64,000 bases of DNA, taken from Sphingobacteriia bacterium. GTDB lineage: Bacteria; Bacteroidota; Bacteroidia; Bacteroidales; UBA7960. The stretch is from positions 26,941-90,940 of the forward strand of contig JAABRR010000020.1 of assembly GCA_011390785.1 (NCBI GenBank), in the 5' to 3' direction. The notes under the pieces are model-generated. The model saw nothing but the letters and a program-made list of their open reading frames with translations. It was not told the DNA's origin and made no database searches. Below are positions 47,301 to 55,103 of the stretch, piece by piece; position 1 is the first letter of the stretch; each line of letters starts with the position of its first letter. The translations under genes were made by a program, and so were the position numbers.

Positions 47301-48482
47301 GGTAGATTCTCCGGTTTGATGGTTTAATTGATAAATACCATCAGAATCGGTTCCTACCCAAACCGATTTGTTGGCATCTTCAGCAATGGCCATTACACAG
47401 CCGGTTCCTAATGTTCCTGCACCCACCTGCTGGTAGGAAATAGTATGAAACTGGTTAGTCCGCCCGGGAATCATAAATACACCTTTCAAAAATATTCCCA
47501 ACCAAAGATTACCTTCATTGTCTTCTGTAATAGCATGAATCTTAGATTTGGCAATATCGACACGAGGCGAAGAAACACTATGCCTTATAAGTTTCACTTC
47601 ACTGGCATCAATCTGCCATAGCCCCATTCCACTTGTTCCAACCCACAAATTGTTATTCGTATCAGAAAATATAGTATTAACAGGAAGTAAAGGACCTGTA
47701 CCCATTTCAGTTTCCAGTTCAGTAAAGGTTTTGCTTCGTTCATCAAATTGTAGCACCCCACCATTGGCCGTTCCTATATAAACATTGCGCTTGTAATCTT
47801 CAGCAATAGACGTGATATAATTGCTGGTTAAGGAACCTCTCAACGCAGCCATCTGATTAAAATTCCTGATTGAATCAGTTTTAGTATCATACAAGATTAT
47901 ACCTTCATTTTCGGTACCGATCCAAAGTCTCTGGTAAAAATCCTCAAATATTACTTCCAGGAATTCGGTGCTCAGCCTGGAAACCAAAAGCGTTTCGGAA
48001 TGTCCCACTTCCGAATTCTGTTCTAACCTGATAATTCCATGACCCGAAGTACTTATAAGAATATCTTGATTTTTAAGCTGTATTATGGAAGTGATATGAG
48101 GCTGCAATCTGATGGAATCGCGAAATATAGGGATTTCAAAAAAACGATCCAGATTAGGGTCGTACTTCATAAGCCCATTAACACAACCTACCAGAAGTCT
48201 GTTGCTATTGTCGGAAAAAAGAGTGCTTACAAAGTTGCTAAGCAATGATGTACTATCTCCATCCGTACGTTTATAGGTAACGAAATTTAAACCATCGAAC
48301 CGATTCAAACCATCCTCTGTGGCAATCCAGATAAATCCCAATCCATCCTGTTCTATAGAAGTAACCATACTGTTGGAAAGCTCACTATCGGATGTGAAAA
48401 AACGAGGTGGCTGAGCAAAACTAATGGTAACAAGAAAAGAAAAAAATAGTGTAAGTAGTATTCTTTGGGGGATGTTATTCAT
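44340..48482 (-). CDS. Hybrid two-component system sensor/regulator (HTCS) for the xylan locus
   Basis: 1380 aa, one-protein signalling system in the inner membrane. In order: signal peptide; about 14 two-component-regulator propeller repeats forming two seven-bladed propellers (about 30-690, blades such as GNLWVGTSGMGLWQ and GYLWIGTSGGGLNRF); Y_Y_Y domain (about 700-775); membrane helix (WWFTTIGVILALLIVFAIY); HisKA with FFTNISHEIRTPLTL (H848); HATPase (NVLSNAFKFTP, GTGIGLHLSRSL); receiver (DLVLSDVVMPVMDG) and an AraC output domain ending GIKPSEYVRREKG. All catalytic residues are present. It is divergent from the GH67 gene across a 541-base regulatory region and probably activates the xylan genes on binding a (glucurono)xylo-oligosaccharide in the periplasm. 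Ligand inferred from the neighbours. Confidence 0.95.
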   Translation of the reverse strand: MNNIPQRILLTLFFSFLVTISFAQPPRFFTSDSELSNSMVTSIEQDGLGFIWIATEDGLNRFDGLNFVTYKRTDGDSTSLLSNFVSTLFSDNSNRLLVGCVNGLMKYDPNLDRFFEIPIFRDSIRLQPHITSIIQLKNQDILISTSGHGIIRLEQNSEVGHSETLLVSRLSTEFLEVIFEDFYQRLWIGTENEGIILYDTKTDSIRNFNQMAALRGSLTSNYITSIAEDYKRNVYIGTANGGVLQFDERSKTFTELETEMGTGPLLPVNTIFSDTNNNLWVGTSGMGLWQIDASEVKLIRHSVSSPRVDIAKSKIHAITEDNEGNLWLGIFLKGVFMIPGRTNQFHTISYQQVGAGTLGTGCVMAIAEDANKSVWVGTDSDGIYQLNHQTGESTNYRLTTSGQTALPPAVSAMIFDDKNKLWLGTSLDGFFGFDPVTKRKSVFRNNPSNINSLSNDKVQCFEKDENGYLWIGTSGGGLNRFDPSDGSFKRYLQEFDNENSLCNNWVNTVFVDSKGLIWVGTYNRVSIFNPSTDTFTTLSTANNLLPNNIVYFINEDSSGFIWIGTNDGLVKYDRDTHTSRIFTTSEGLVNNVITAILEDDQGQMWISTHNGLSCYSPQTDTFKNYYVHDGLQGNEFRRNAALRNHMGDLFFGGINGLTWFVPNQILHDSSLPTVYFTDLILHNNVVQIGEKINDHLILSQSISRTDNVELLWQQKNVSIEFSSIGFVNPERISYQYRLLGLEDAWVTTNSENRRASYTNLKHGTYVLQVRAVDNDYVSDIQELTIVITHPWWVSWWFTTIGVILALLIVFAIYQYIKSRIKNRNIRLKMEQKEKINQAKLSFFTNISHEIRTPLTLIAGPLEKLIAENKDNPSLMKSLRMISKNSQRLMRLVTQLLDVRKIERDQMTVNYAQIDLVKFTADIMHAFDYLAEKKQIRFSMIAKPKRIPVWIDPDSFDKVLFNVLSNAFKFTPVKGDIDISISTGEFKDSDSYLKEYAEILIHDTGIGIEEEKLERIFDRFYQIKNGNNANFGTGIGLHLSRSLIELQHGQIFAMNRSDRQGSTFVIRIPLGVNHLANAQITHTPLAQNPVANIKRFKEYIDATIEADEEIVTNDKKRKRTSYKILIADDDEQMRNYLRDELKNYFDIIVSINGKDALEKVHSNQPDLVLSDVVMPVMDGTTLCRKLKSNPATSHLPVVLLSSRLQDEHILHAMDVGADAYFEKPFQTDKLIKNIHNLLANRERVKLKFSPGGNINAPEKTYPSADKALMEKIMQVIESRISDPTLTAEDLSRDIGMSRVHLFRRMKKITGQPPSDFIRKIRLQKAAQLLDGNTGFIKEIAFDVGFTSLSYFSRCFHDFYGIKPSEYVRREKGNESTSDKKE

Positions 48483-48587
48483 TATATACTCCTGATTTCA
48501 TGATACTTATAAAACCAAACCCGACAGTACAAAATTTTTCTCAATATTCTATGGGTATAGTTGGCTAGCGTTGACGATTGAAAAGAT

Positions 48588-48595
48588 CAAAATTA
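48588..48595 (-). promoter_or_regulatory. Candidate -7 box for the HTCS gene
   Basis: On the minus strand TAATTTTG, a full match to TAnnTTTG, about 105 bases before the HTCS ATG. No -33 TTTG at the right distance. Confidence 0.35.
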
Positions 48596-48696
48596 TTTTT
48601 CAAGCAGATATTCTTTTTGCCTCGAGTAAGTGCAAATTTACAATTTCTTTATGAGACGCAACCAGAATGAAAATAAATGTAACCAATTCTACACTC

Positions 48697-48726
48697 GTGT
48701 TACCATATTGAAACTCATGGTAACAC
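48697..48726. promoter_or_regulatory. Inverted repeat, candidate HTCS operator
   Basis: GTGTTACCAT (48697-48706) and ATGGTAACAC (48717-48726) are perfect 10-bp inverted arms with a 10-base spacer. The repeat ends 29 bases before the -7 box at 48756, the usual place for an activator in this phylum. A third related GTAACCA lies just upstream near 48679. Confidence 0.5.
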
Positions 48727-48755
48727 AAAATAATTCATATATGACATTAGATACC

Positions 48756-48763
48756 TACCTTTG
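48756..48763 (+). promoter_or_regulatory. Candidate activator-dependent promoter for the xylan operon
   Basis: TACCTTTG fits TAnnTTTG exactly. No -33 TTTG is present 19-21 bases upstream, which suits a promoter needing an activator. The implied leader is about 255 bases. Confidence 0.45.
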
Positions 48764-48990
48764 AACCAACAAAAATAAATATCAACAATCTGGTTTAGAA
48801 ACCCCTTGCTGGTTTAAATGCTCCTTACATAAAACTTAAAAACCCATATTGTTGTAACAAGGTTATAATATTGAAACCACGACGAAAAACACCTGAAAGT
48901 TAAAGAGTGTGCTTTATCGAAGATGCTAACCAGATTGATGACATAATCGTGACAAGCATAAGAAAATAAAAAACGAACAATTTAATCTCA

Positions 48991-48998
48991 TAATTTTG
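48991..48998 (+). promoter_or_regulatory. Second candidate -7 box before the GH67 gene
   Basis: TAATTTTG lies 26 bases before the ATG at 49024 and 47 bases before the ATG at 49045. If used, the second ATG would be the better start because the leader would otherwise be very short. Confidence 0.35.
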
Positions 48999-49023
48999 AA
49001 TCTCTTAAAAAGTTCGGAAATTA

Positions 49024-51186
49024 ATGGTTTCAAAAGAGAAAAATATGAAACGATTTGTGTTTTTGATTTGGTTTTTTAATGTGGTTGTTTTGGTTAATGC
49101 GGAGAATGGAAGCCGTCTCTGGCTAAGATATGAGACGGTTCCCCCTTCTCTGGGATCTGAATTGCTGGAAAAAATCACCGCAATACAACACAATTCACAA
49201 AACCCATCTATGATAGTTGCCGCCAATGAGTTACAAGAAGCCATGATGGGTTTCACCGGAGCCAGAATACCTGTTGTAGGTAAACCGGATGCCCCTGGCA
49301 TTCTGCTTGTTACAGCCAATACCAGAATGGCGCGAAGATTGGGACTCAACGCTGAGTTGCGCAACATGCATCCTGATGGTTATCTGATCAAAACTGCCCG
49401 GCTCAACAATGTTACCCATACGATAATTGCATCACCCACCGAAACGGGGGTTCTTTATGGCTCATTTGACTGGATACGACAAATACAATCCGGCAATTAT
49501 GATCATCAAATCATTGTAAAAAGTGAACCCCATTTTGATTTGCGGATGCTTAACCACTGGGACAATCTTGATGGTACCATTGAACGGGGTTATGCCGGAT
49601 ATTCTCTCTGGAAATGGGATGAATTGGCTGATGTTCTTTCACCACGATACGAGCAATATGCCCGTGCCAATGCATCGGTAGGTATCAATGCCTCTGTACC
49701 CAACAGCGTCAATGCCAACCCTCAGGTACTTACCCCGGAATATCTGGAAAAACTGAAAGCCCTGGCCGATGTTTTTCGCCCTTATGGCATCCAACTTTTC
49801 ATCTCAGTAAACTTTGCTTCGCCGGCAGCACTGGGATATCTTCCTCACTCAGACCCCTTTGATCCGGCTGTGCAGCAATGGTGGAAAGACAAAGCAAAAG
49901 AAATATACAGGCTAATACCTGATTTTGGAGGCTTTCTGGTAAAGGCCAATTCCGAAGGCCAACCCGGCCCAATGGATTATGGTCGCAACCATGCCGATGG
50001 CGCAAACATGCTTGCTGCTGCTCTGAAACCCTATGGCGGACTGGTAATCTGGCGGGCATTTGTTTATGATCCGGGGGATAAAGACCGCGCCATACAAGCA
50101 TTCGATGAGTTTATGCCGTTTGATGGCATTTTTGCCGACAATGTAATTATCCAGGTAAAAAACGGGCCTGTTGACTTTCAACCCCGGGAGCCCTTCAGTC
50201 CGCTGTTTGGTGCCATGAAAGAGACACAGGTGATGATGGAATTGCAGATTACACAGGAATACACCGGATTTTCGAACCACCTGGTTTTTTTAGGTTCACA
50301 AAACGAAGAAGCCCTGAAAAGCGATACCTGGGCCTATGGAGAAGGCTCTACCGTGGCCAGGGTAACTGACGGAACCCTGATTCCACATCCGGTAAGTGCT
50401 ATTGCAGGTGTTGCCAATACAGGCGAAGACACCAACTGGACGGGTCACCATTTCGGACAGGCCAACTGGTATGCATTCGGTCGACAGGCCTGGAATCATA
50501 CCCTTACATCAGAGCAAATTGCAGATGAATGGATAAAGGCAACCTTTACCTCCAACCCAGATTTTCTTGAACCGGTCAAAGATTTAATGCTTAACTCGCA
50601 CGAAGCGGTTGTAAATTACATGATGCCCCTGGGATTGCATCATCTTTTTGCCTGGGGTCATCACTACGGACCTGAACCCTGGTGCGATGTACCCGGTGCC
50701 CGCGAAGACTGGCTGCCACGCTATTACCACAAGGCATCTGAATATGGAATCGGGTTTGATCGTACCCGCAATGGTAGTGGCGCAGTAGATCAATATTTCC
50801 CTCCGCTCAACGATATGTATAATAATGTAGAAACCACTCCTGAAGAGTTCCTATTGTGGTTTCACCATCTGCCCTGGAATCATACCATGAAAAATGGCCG
50901 TACCCTTTGGGATGAAATGGCTTTCAAATACCAGGAAGGGGTTGATTCGGTAAGGAGTTTTCAAAAAACCTGGGACAGGATGGAACCATTCATTGACCAG
51001 GAACGATTCAGACATGTACAATCACGTTTACGCACGCAGGTCCGCGATGCCGTTTGGTGGAGAGATGCCATTATGCTCTACTTCCAAACCTATTCAGGGT
51101 TACCCATCCCCTACGAGCTGGAAAGACCGGTGCACGACCTGGAAGATCTGATGAAAATACAGCTCGATCTGAAACATCATAACTAA
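49024..51186 (+). CDS. GH67 alpha-glucuronidase
   Basis: 720 aa. It removes (4-O-methyl-)D-glucuronic acid from the non-reducing end xylose of xylo-oligosaccharides. A signal peptide (MKRFVFLIWFFNVVVLVNA, from the second ATG at 49045) puts it in the periplasm. Family motifs: an N-terminal alpha/beta domain (AANELQEAMMGFTG), the barrel segment LVKANSEGQPGPMDYGRNHA with a catalytic-region Glu, FDGIFADNVIIQVKNGPVDF with the Asp, and MMELQITQEYTGFSNHLVFLG with the second Glu. Length is typical (about 700). First gene of the plus-strand xylan operon, transcribed away from the HTCS; the transporter gene follows 39 bases downstream. Confidence 0.95.
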   Translation: MVSKEKNMKRFVFLIWFFNVVVLVNAENGSRLWLRYETVPPSLGSELLEKITAIQHNSQNPSMIVAANELQEAMMGFTGARIPVVGKPDAPGILLVTANTRMARRLGLNAELRNMHPDGYLIKTARLNNVTHTIIASPTETGVLYGSFDWIRQIQSGNYDHQIIVKSEPHFDLRMLNHWDNLDGTIERGYAGYSLWKWDELADVLSPRYEQYARANASVGINASVPNSVNANPQVLTPEYLEKLKALADVFRPYGIQLFISVNFASPAALGYLPHSDPFDPAVQQWWKDKAKEIYRLIPDFGGFLVKANSEGQPGPMDYGRNHADGANMLAAALKPYGGLVIWRAFVYDPGDKDRAIQAFDEFMPFDGIFADNVIIQVKNGPVDFQPREPFSPLFGAMKETQVMMELQITQEYTGFSNHLVFLGSQNEEALKSDTWAYGEGSTVARVTDGTLIPHPVSAIAGVANTGEDTNWTGHHFGQANWYAFGRQAWNHTLTSEQIADEWIKATFTSNPDFLEPVKDLMLNSHEAVVNYMMPLGLHHLFAWGHHYGPEPWCDVPGAREDWLPRYYHKASEYGIGFDRTRNGSGAVDQYFPPLNDMYNNVETTPEEFLLWFHHLPWNHTMKNGRTLWDEMAFKYQEGVDSVRSFQKTWDRMEPFIDQERFRHVQSRLRTQVRDAVWWRDAIMLYFQTYSGLPIPYELERPVHDLEDLMKIQLDLKHHN

Positions 51187-51225
51187 TTCCCAAATTATCC
51201 ATCATTTCAAAACGCCCAAAAACTC

Positions 51226-52698
51226 ATGAACTCCAGCAACAGCAAAATTACTTTTATTGAAAAAACAGGCTACGCACTAGGCGATCTGGCCGCGAATCTG
51301 ATTTTCCAGACGCTAATGACCTTTCTGGCATTCTTTTATACCGATGTTTACCGCATACCACCGGGGGCTGCATCTGCTATCATTTTCGCTGGTGGGATGA
51401 TTGGGGCATTTTTCAATCCGGTAATGGGTGTCATTGCCGATCGTACCAAAACCCGCTGGGGCAAATTCCGCCCCTGGATTCTCTGGACAGCCATTCCCTT
51501 TGGTGTTATGGCTCTTTTGGCATTTAGTACACCCAATTTTTCGGGTGGATGGAAGATTACCTACGCTCTCATTACTTATATTCTGCTGGTATTGGTGTAT
51601 TCGGCCAATAACCTTCCCTATGCTGCGCTGAGTGGTGTTCTGACCGGAAGCATGGCTGAAAGAAACAGTATTTCATCCTACCGTTTTGTGGCGGTAATGG
51701 TGGCACAATTCATTGTGCAGGTACTTTTGCTCCCTTTGGTTCTGATTTTGGGACAGGGCGATCAAACTGTAGGATTTGAAAAAGTGATGGCCATTTTCGC
51801 TGTTTCCGGAATTGTGATGTTCATCATTACTTTTCTCACCACCCGTGAAAGAATTGTACCCGATGCAGAACAAAATACCAGTGTAAAAGATGATCTGGGC
51901 GACTTGATTAAAAATAAACCCTGGGTGGCAGTTTTGGTGGTAACCATATTTCTCTTTATTACCCTTTCTCTGCGTGGAGGCACATTGGTTTACTATTTCG
52001 ATAATTACCTGAGCGAAAACCAATTGTCTTCCTTTTTGGACTCCATTGGTTTTAACGGATTTATTGCCGGGCTCAACAGTCTTTTCCTAAACCTTGGATT
52101 TGTAGGTTTTCAATGGCCCGAAGATCCGGTAACTTCTGGTTTCAGTCTTTTCAATGCCGGTGGCATCATTATGATGATTATAGGAATCGGTTTCTCCAAA
52201 AACCTTGCTGACAAATTTGGTAAAAAAGACGTATTCCGTTTTGCCATGTTTCTGGCCACGCTTTTTGTTTTTGTTTTTATCTTCTTTCCTCCGCACGCTA
52301 TTGCACTTGTTTTTATCAGCCAATTGCTCCATGGCTTCTTCTACGGGCTTACCATACCGCTGCTTTGGGCCATGATTGCCGATGTTGCAGACTATTCCGA
52401 ATGGAAGAACAACCGCAGAGCAACTGCCATCATCTTTTCGGCCATGATTTTTGGTTTAAAGGCTGGATTAAGCATTGGCGGAGCGCTGGTGGCCGGAATA
52501 CTGGCCATGTTTGGATATAGTGAACAACTTGCTGTTCAATCAGACCGTACAGTTCTGGGTATACAACTCTCGGTAAGTGTTTTCCCAACCATAACATTCC
52601 TTATTTGCATAATTGCACTTTTCTATTATGAAATAGACAAAAAAATGGAAACATTAATTGAACAGGAACTCACAAAAAGACGGTTGGAACGGAAGTAA
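51226..52698 (+). CDS. GPH-family sugar/uronide:cation symporter
   Basis: 490 aa with about 12 hydrophobic helices. The signature loop DRTKTRWGKFRPWILW after helix 2 and YAALSGVLTGSMAERNSISSYR after helix 4 define the glycoside-pentoside-hexuronide (GPH) family, whose members bring xylosides, xylo-oligosaccharides or glucuronides across the inner membrane with a cation. The middle loop and segment from about 240 to 330 are somewhat longer than in MelB or XynB-type transporters. Placement between GH67 and the GH10 xylanase points to xylo-oligosaccharide or methylglucuronate import. Substrate choice is inference. Confidence 0.92.
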   Translation: MNSSNSKITFIEKTGYALGDLAANLIFQTLMTFLAFFYTDVYRIPPGAASAIIFAGGMIGAFFNPVMGVIADRTKTRWGKFRPWILWTAIPFGVMALLAFSTPNFSGGWKITYALITYILLVLVYSANNLPYAALSGVLTGSMAERNSISSYRFVAVMVAQFIVQVLLLPLVLILGQGDQTVGFEKVMAIFAVSGIVMFIITFLTTRERIVPDAEQNTSVKDDLGDLIKNKPWVAVLVVTIFLFITLSLRGGTLVYYFDNYLSENQLSSFLDSIGFNGFIAGLNSLFLNLGFVGFQWPEDPVTSGFSLFNAGGIIMMIIGIGFSKNLADKFGKKDVFRFAMFLATLFVFVFIFFPPHAIALVFISQLLHGFFYGLTIPLLWAMIADVADYSEWKNNRRATAIIFSAMIFGLKAGLSIGGALVAGILAMFGYSEQLAVQSDRTVLGIQLSVSVFPTITFLICIIALFYYEIDKKMETLIEQELTKRRLERK

Positions 52699-52788
52699 AT
52701 TCCGGAAACCTTTACACACGCTGTTTTCAACGAATAAACCATCGACAGAACCAATTAACTGGTATTATCTAATCTAAAATCGAATATC

Positions 52789-53934
52789 ATGAATACAAAA
52801 AACCTTTTTGCCCTACTTTTTTTCACCTTGAGTTCATTTTTACTGAATAGCTGCCAATCACAACAAGCAGAAAATACCCCGACAACATTAAAAGATGCCT
52901 TCAAGGATTATTTCTATATCGGCACAGCCCTAAATAACGGGCAGATAAACGGTACCAACACCCAGGCCCTGGAAGTTATCAAAGAACATTTCAATTCCAT
53001 CGTGGCTGAAAACATAATGAAAAGTGAACAGATTCAACCCCGCGAAGGTGAATTTAACTTCTCCATGGCTGATCGGTTTGTTGATTTCGGAACAGAAAAT
53101 AATATGCACATTGTTGGTCATACTCTTATATGGCATTCACAGGCACCTGCCTGGTTCTTCATTGATGAGAATGGCAACGACGTGAGCCCCGAAGTACTTA
53201 CAGAACGCATGAGAACTCATATTTCAACGCTCGTAGGCCGCTACAAAGGCAGGGTGCATGGTTGGGATGTAGTAAACGAATGCATTGTGGATGATGGTTC
53301 GTGGCGCAACAGCAAGTTTTATCAGATATTGGGAGAAGATTTTGTGAAGCTGGCATTCCAGTTTGCGGCAGAGGCTGATCCTGATGCAGAGCTTTATTAC
53401 AACGACTATTCCATGGCGTTGCCTGGTCGGAGAGAAGGTGTAATCAATATGGTTAAAAACCTTCAGCAGCAAGGTATAAAAATAGATGGTATTGGAATGC
53501 AGGGGCACCTGGGTCTGGACCACCCTTCCCTGGAAGATTACGAGAAAAGTATTCTGGCATTTTCTGATCTCGGAGTGAAAGTGATGATAACCGAATTGGA
53601 CATCTCCGTTCTTCCTTTCCCGCGAAGGAATGTTGGGGCCGATATCTCTCTTAACATTGAATACAATACTGAGCTAAATCCTTATGTAGATGGTTTAACC
53701 GAAGAAGTTGCCACCCAGCTGCACGACCGCTATCTGGAGCTTTTCCAACTGTTTATCAAGCATAAAGACAAGATTAGCCGTGTTACAACCTGGGGTACCG
53801 ATGATGGCATGTCGTGGAAAAACAACTGGCCCGTTCGCGGACGTACCGATTACCCCTTGCTTTTCGATCGCGATTACCAACCCAAACCGATTGTAAATAC
53901 GCTGATAAAAGAAGTAACGGAAAATAAAAAATAA
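52789..53934 (+). CDS. GH10 endo-1,4-beta-xylanase (lipoprotein)
   Basis: 381 aa. The lipobox LLNSC (C22) indicates a lipid-anchored enzyme, periplasmic or on the surface. The GH10 barrel is complete: NIMKSEQIQPREGEFNF, the catalytic acid E164 in WDVVNECI, and the nucleophile E269 in VMITELDIS, with the conserved GHTLIWHSQAP and WGTDDGMSW. There is no carbohydrate-binding module, so it most likely acts on soluble xylan fragments. It starts 90 bases after the transporter and 27 bases before the first GH43 gene. Retaining cleavage of internal xylan bonds is the family activity. Confidence 0.95.
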   Translation: MNTKNLFALLFFTLSSFLLNSCQSQQAENTPTTLKDAFKDYFYIGTALNNGQINGTNTQALEVIKEHFNSIVAENIMKSEQIQPREGEFNFSMADRFVDFGTENNMHIVGHTLIWHSQAPAWFFIDENGNDVSPEVLTERMRTHISTLVGRYKGRVHGWDVVNECIVDDGSWRNSKFYQILGEDFVKLAFQFAAEADPDAELYYNDYSMALPGRREGVINMVKNLQQQGIKIDGIGMQGHLGLDHPSLEDYEKSILAFSDLGVKVMITELDISVLPFPRRNVGADISLNIEYNTELNPYVDGLTEEVATQLHDRYLELFQLFIKHKDKISRVTTWGTDDGMSWKNNWPVRGRTDYPLLFDRDYQPKPIVNTLIKEVTENKK

Positions 53935-53961
53935 ATCACCACATAATCAAAACAACTCAAA

Positions 53962-54933
53962 ATGGCAAAAAAACCCCGATACCTCGTAAAAGACAACTAT
54001 TCGGCTGATCCTTCTGCCCATGTTTTCAATGGAAAAATATACATCTACCCATCACACGATGTAGATGCCGGAATACCCGAAAATGACAACGGCGACCACT
54101 TCGATATGCGCGACTACCATGTCTATTCCATGGATGATATTGATGGCGATGTTACCGATCACGGTGTGGTTCTGGATGTAAAAAACATACCCTGGGCCGG
54201 ACGTCAACTCTGGGCCCCCGATGCCGCTTATAAAGATGGGCAATACTATCTCTATTTTCCATTGAAAGACAAAAACGACATTTTTCGCATTGGTGTTGCC
54301 GTATCCGACAAACCCGAAGGCCCCTTTACACCGGAAGAAAATCCGATCAAGGGAAGTTACAGTATCGACCCGGCAGTACTTGATGATGCTAATGACAATT
54401 TCTATATCTACTTCGGCGGCTTGTGGGGTGGCCAGTTGCAGCGCTACCGCAACAACAAAGCCATTGAATGCGGCCAGGAACCTGCAGATGACGCCCCGGC
54501 CCTTAACGCCAGGGTAGCCCGGCTTACTGACAATATGCTCGAATTCGGCGAAGAACCCCGTGAGGTGGTAATTCTTGACGAAAATGGCGATCCTATAAAG
54601 GCAGGTGATCATGACCGTCGCTATTTTGAAGGTCCATGGATGCACAAATACAATGGCAAGTACTACTTCTCTTACTCCACCGGCAATACCCATTTTCTTT
54701 GCTATGCAACCGGAGATAATCCCTACGGCCCCTTTACTTATCAGGGTAAAATTCTAACCCCGGTAGTTGGCTGGACAACCCACCATTCCATTTGCGAATT
54801 CAAAGGTAAGTGGTACCTGTTCTATCACGACAGTGTGCCATCAGGTGGCAAAACCTGGCTGCGCAGCATCAAGGTGATTGAACTGGAATACAATCCTGAT
54901 GGCACCATTAAAACCATTGATGGTTTGTTGTAA
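53962..54933 (+). CDS. GH43 glycosidase without signal peptide
   Basis: 323 aa, single five-bladed propeller domain. The triad is visible: base D16 in NYSADPSAHVFN, pKa-modulating Asp in GSYSIDPAVLDD and acid Glu in RYFEGPWMHKYNGK. No signal peptide or lipobox, so it is probably cytoplasmic and works on imported xylo-oligosaccharides as a beta-xylosidase or arabinofuranosidase. The short length fits GH43 forms without the C-terminal sandwich domain. It follows the xylanase gene by 27 bases. A hairpin (55012-55047) comes after it, so it may end one transcript segment. Confidence 0.92.
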   Translation: MAKKPRYLVKDNYSADPSAHVFNGKIYIYPSHDVDAGIPENDNGDHFDMRDYHVYSMDDIDGDVTDHGVVLDVKNIPWAGRQLWAPDAAYKDGQYYLYFPLKDKNDIFRIGVAVSDKPEGPFTPEENPIKGSYSIDPAVLDDANDNFYIYFGGLWGGQLQRYRNNKAIECGQEPADDAPALNARVARLTDNMLEFGEEPREVVILDENGDPIKAGDHDRRYFEGPWMHKYNGKYYFSYSTGNTHFLCYATGDNPYGPFTYQGKILTPVVGWTTHHSICEFKGKWYLFYHDSVPSGGKTWLRSIKVIELEYNPDGTIKTIDGLL

Positions 54934-55011
54934 TTTTATACACAGCTAAGAATCAAGCAAGAAATAAATTGATCAATAGAAAGCATCCTAACGCTAAATA
55001 ACAATTTTTTG

Positions 55012-55047
55012 ATCCATTGCTGTCAGCTTAGGTTGACGGCAATGGAT
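55012..55047. terminator. Hairpin between the two GH43 genes
   Basis: ATCCATTGC-T-GTCA (55012-55025) pairs with TGAC-G-GCAATGGAT (55034-55047), a 13-pair stem with one mismatch, an eight-base loop and TTTT after it. It could be a partial terminator or an RNA-stabilising element within the locus. Confidence 0.65.
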
Positions 55048-55103
55048 TTTAATAAGTTATGGGGCTTTAACCACAGTAAACCATCACAAAAAAAACTATT
55101 TAT

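Larger units (their letters stand above)
48483..49023. other. Regulatory region between the HTCS and GH67 genes
   Basis: This 541-base gap has no credible gene. It contains a minus-strand -7 box for the HTCS, an inverted repeat, two plus-strand -7 boxes and a repeated 10-mer ATATTGAAAC (48705-48714 and 48868-48877). The separate entries give positions. It is unusually long for this otherwise compact locus. Confidence 0.6.

Noticed and set aside
54052..54693. 213-codon minus-strand frame within the first GH43 gene
   Set aside because: Shadow of a clearly coding GH43 sequence; hydrophobic composition comes from reading the complementary frame.
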